A stretch of DNA of 6,404 bases from Desulfuromonas sp. (GTDB lineage Bacteria > Desulfobacterota > Desulfuromonadia > Desulfuromonadales > Trichloromonadaceae): the NCBI GenBank assembly GCA_030145265.1, contig JAQYWA010000122.1, positions 1 through 6,404 on the forward strand. Direction: 5' to 3'. The first letter of the stretch is position 1. Each line of letters begins with the position of its first letter. The position numbers and the translations under genes are program-made. Below, in pieces: positions 5,027 through 6,404 of the stretch. The notes beneath the pieces were generated by a model that saw nothing but the letters and a program-made list of their open reading frames with translations, made no database searches and was not told the DNA's origin.

Positions 5027-6404
5027 TTACACCACAAGCTCCATGGCCCAGATGCCGCAGGGGCAAATGCCGGCGCAGATACCGCAACCGATACAGAGGT
5101 GATCGTCTGATACGTATTCGAAGGCACCGCTCTCCTTCTCGATCCGACGGATCGCCCCTTCGGGACAGGCCTCGAGACACATGGAGCAGTCGCGACAGGT
5201 GCCGCAGGAGAGGCAGCGGTTGGTCTCACTTTTGGCGTCGGTGACGCAGAAACGACCGCGGTTTTGCGGACGGAACAGCTCTTTGGAGAGGCAACTCTGC
5301 GGAATCATGTCCGGCTTCTTCTTCGCTACCAGTTCGCCGCCGGCGAGAAAGGTATCGATATACTCGGCCGCCTCGTTGCCGTTGCCGATGGCGTGGGTCA
5401 GCAGGCCAGGCTTGATGGTATCGCCGATGGCGAAGACGCCGGGAGCCCGAACCGCCTGCCAGCAACCGTCGACGTCCATCATCCCCTTGTCGGTGAGCCA
5501 CTCGCGGGGAACGTAGGAGAGGTCGGGGCGTTCGCCGATGGAAATGATCACGGTGTCGGCTTCGAGTAGGCGGCCGTCTTTTCCGACCACCCCCTTGTCG
5601 GTGATCTTCTCGGTGAAGAAAGGCCAGATGATCTCGCCGCCGAGAGCCTGGACGTGAGCGATCTCATTTTTGTAGGCGGCCGGGCGCTGGACGTCGATGG
5701 CGATGACCTTCTTGGCCCCCATGGCGTAAGCACCGAGGCAGACGTCCATACCGGCATTACCGGCACCGAGGACCACCACCCGCTCGCCAACCTTGGGGTT
5801 AAGCCCGGAGTTGACTTCTTTGAGAAACTCAATCCCCATGATCATCCGCTCATGGCCGGGGAAGGGAATCACCACCGGATTGTGGGCACCAGAGGCGATC
5901 ACCACGGCGTTGTTTTCACTGCGGATGGTTGCAAAGAGCTGCGGGTCAACCTTGGTGTTGACGCGAACGTCGACACCAAGCTTCTGGATGCGGTCAATTT
6001 CGGTGCGCAGCATCGTCCGCGGCAGACGCTCGTCGGGGATGACCTGCATCAGCTTGCCACCGACTTCCTTATCCGCCTCGTACACGGTAACCTGGTGCCC
6101 GAGCAGGCGCAGCTTCCATGCTGCCGAGAGGCCACCGGGGCCGCCGCCGATAACCGCCACCTTCTTGCCGCTGTCGGCCTTGGGCTGCGGTGAGGCAGCG
6201 TCAAGGGACATCCGCCCAAGATCCTTCATCGCCACCGGGTGGTCGAGGAACTGGCGGGTGCAGGCGTCCATACAGAGGTTGGGGCAGACTTCGCCGCAGA
6301 CACTGCCGGGAAAGGGCGAGTATTTGAGAACCAGCTCAAGCGCCTCCTTGACCTTGCCCTGACGCAGCAGGTTGATGCGGTCCTGGGTCGGGATGGCCGA
6401 AGGG
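5027..6404 (-). CDS. GltD-like FAD/NAD(P) oxidoreductase with C-terminal 2x[4Fe-4S] (5' end outside window)
   Basis: The visible 458 residues are the C-terminal bulk of a flavoprotein related to the glutamate synthase small subunit. Such subunits pass electrons between NAD(P)H, FAD and Fe-S clusters in the cytoplasm. In order, counting from the first full codon at 6403: a Cys cluster CGEVCPNLCMDAC (residues 36-48), as in the N-terminal Fe-S domain of GltD; the FAD motif VAVIGGGPGG (82-91); the NAD(P) motif VVLGAGNAGMDV (166-177); and the second FAD motif PGVFAIGD (321-328). The tail carries two ferredoxin motifs, CLSCGTCRDCSMCLEACP (397-414) and CIGCGICAGICP (437-448), each with a CxxCxxCxxxCP core. 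The reading frame stays open to the right edge, so the ATG at 6271 is internal: it lies inside the Cys cluster. The true start lies beyond 6404, perhaps with more Fe-S sequence, since the first visible residues PSAIPTQDRI resemble the end of a CP motif. The ferredoxin tail argues against a classical GltD. An SfrB-like or other ferredoxin/NAD(P)H-linked enzyme is likelier, but I cannot decide which. Its terminator is at 4930-4961. Confidence 0.9.
   Translation of the reverse strand, partial: PSAIPTQDRINLLRQGKVKEALELVLKYSPFPGSVCGEVCPNLCMDACTRQFLDHPVAMKDLGRMSLDAASPQPKADSGKKVAVIGGGPGGLSAAWKLRLLGHQVTVYEADKEVGGKLMQVIPDERLPRTMLRTEIDRIQKLGVDVRVNTKVDPQLFATIRSENNAVVIASGAHNPVVIPFPGHERMIMGIEFLKEVNSGLNPKVGERVVVLGAGNAGMDVCLGAYAMGAKKVIAIDVQRPAAYKNEIAHVQALGGEIIWPFFTEKITDKGVVGKDGRLLEADTVIISIGERPDLSYVPREWLTDKGMMDVDGCWQAVRAPGVFAIGDTIKPGLLTHAIGNGNEAAEYIDTFLAGGELVAKKKPDMIPQSCLSKELFRPQNRGRFCVTDAKSETNRCLSCGTCRDCSMCLEACPEGAIRRIEKESGAFEYVSDDHLCIGCGICAGICPCGIWAMELVV

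Noticed and set aside
1..6404. CRISPR array, tRNA or rRNA genes
   Set aside because: No regularly spaced direct repeats, no tRNA-like cloverleaf elements and no rRNA-like stretches were noticed on either strand.

Overview
The window reads as a chromosomal, mostly GC-rich stretch of an anaerobic delta-type proteobacterium. A Desulfuromonas/Geobacter-like relative (Desulfuromonadota) is my best guess. The guess rests on the style of the CstA-family transporter, the GltD-like flavoprotein with two C-terminal [4Fe-4S] motifs, strong GC preference at third codon positions, and an intergenic repeat type I associate with that group. This is inference from pattern memory, not a database result. Most of the window is ordinary metabolic gene content with signs of accessory traffic: a transposase remnant, a toxin-antitoxin pair and strong hairpins. 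I did not find a convincing undescribed system.

Layout. Positions 1-282 hold a short N-terminal fragment of a REP-associated (Y1-type) tyrosine transposase. Positions 283-544 are non-coding and carry a repeat-like element. Positions 545-1898 (minus) encode a glycerate 2-kinase of the DUF4147/MOFRL family. Its reading frame is broken at 1719-1726, where the GxGKA motif should be. The break is best explained by a 17-bp deletion between two 8-bp direct repeats. Diverging from it, 2106-3848 (plus) is an intact 580-residue CstA-family carbon-starvation permease with a clear ribosome binding site and a plausible sigma-70 promoter. No small CstA partner gene (YbdD/YjiX type) follows it.

A 12-bp-stem hairpin (3935-3964) separates cstA from a type II toxin-antitoxin operon: a Phd/YefM-like antitoxin (4054-4329) and a RelE/ParE-like toxin (4329-4655), overlapping by one base at TAATG. 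The operon has its own promoter, with a duplicated TTGACA and an inverted repeat over the -10 region. It ends at a strong terminator (4697-4729). Two more terminator-like hairpins (4827-4860 and 4930-4961) fill the gap up to the convergent last gene.

Positions 5027-6404 (minus, 5' end outside the window) encode an FAD- and NAD(P)-dependent oxidoreductase of the glutamate-synthase small-subunit type, with an N-terminal Cys cluster and two C-terminal [4Fe-4S] ferredoxin motifs.

Functionally, the divergent glycerate kinase/CstA pair would fit use of small organic acids (glycerate phosphorylation, pyruvate or peptide uptake), but the kinase appears inactivated. The oxidoreductase probably belongs to a redox operon that begins to the right of the window. 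The toxin-antitoxin module looks like an independent cassette between them.
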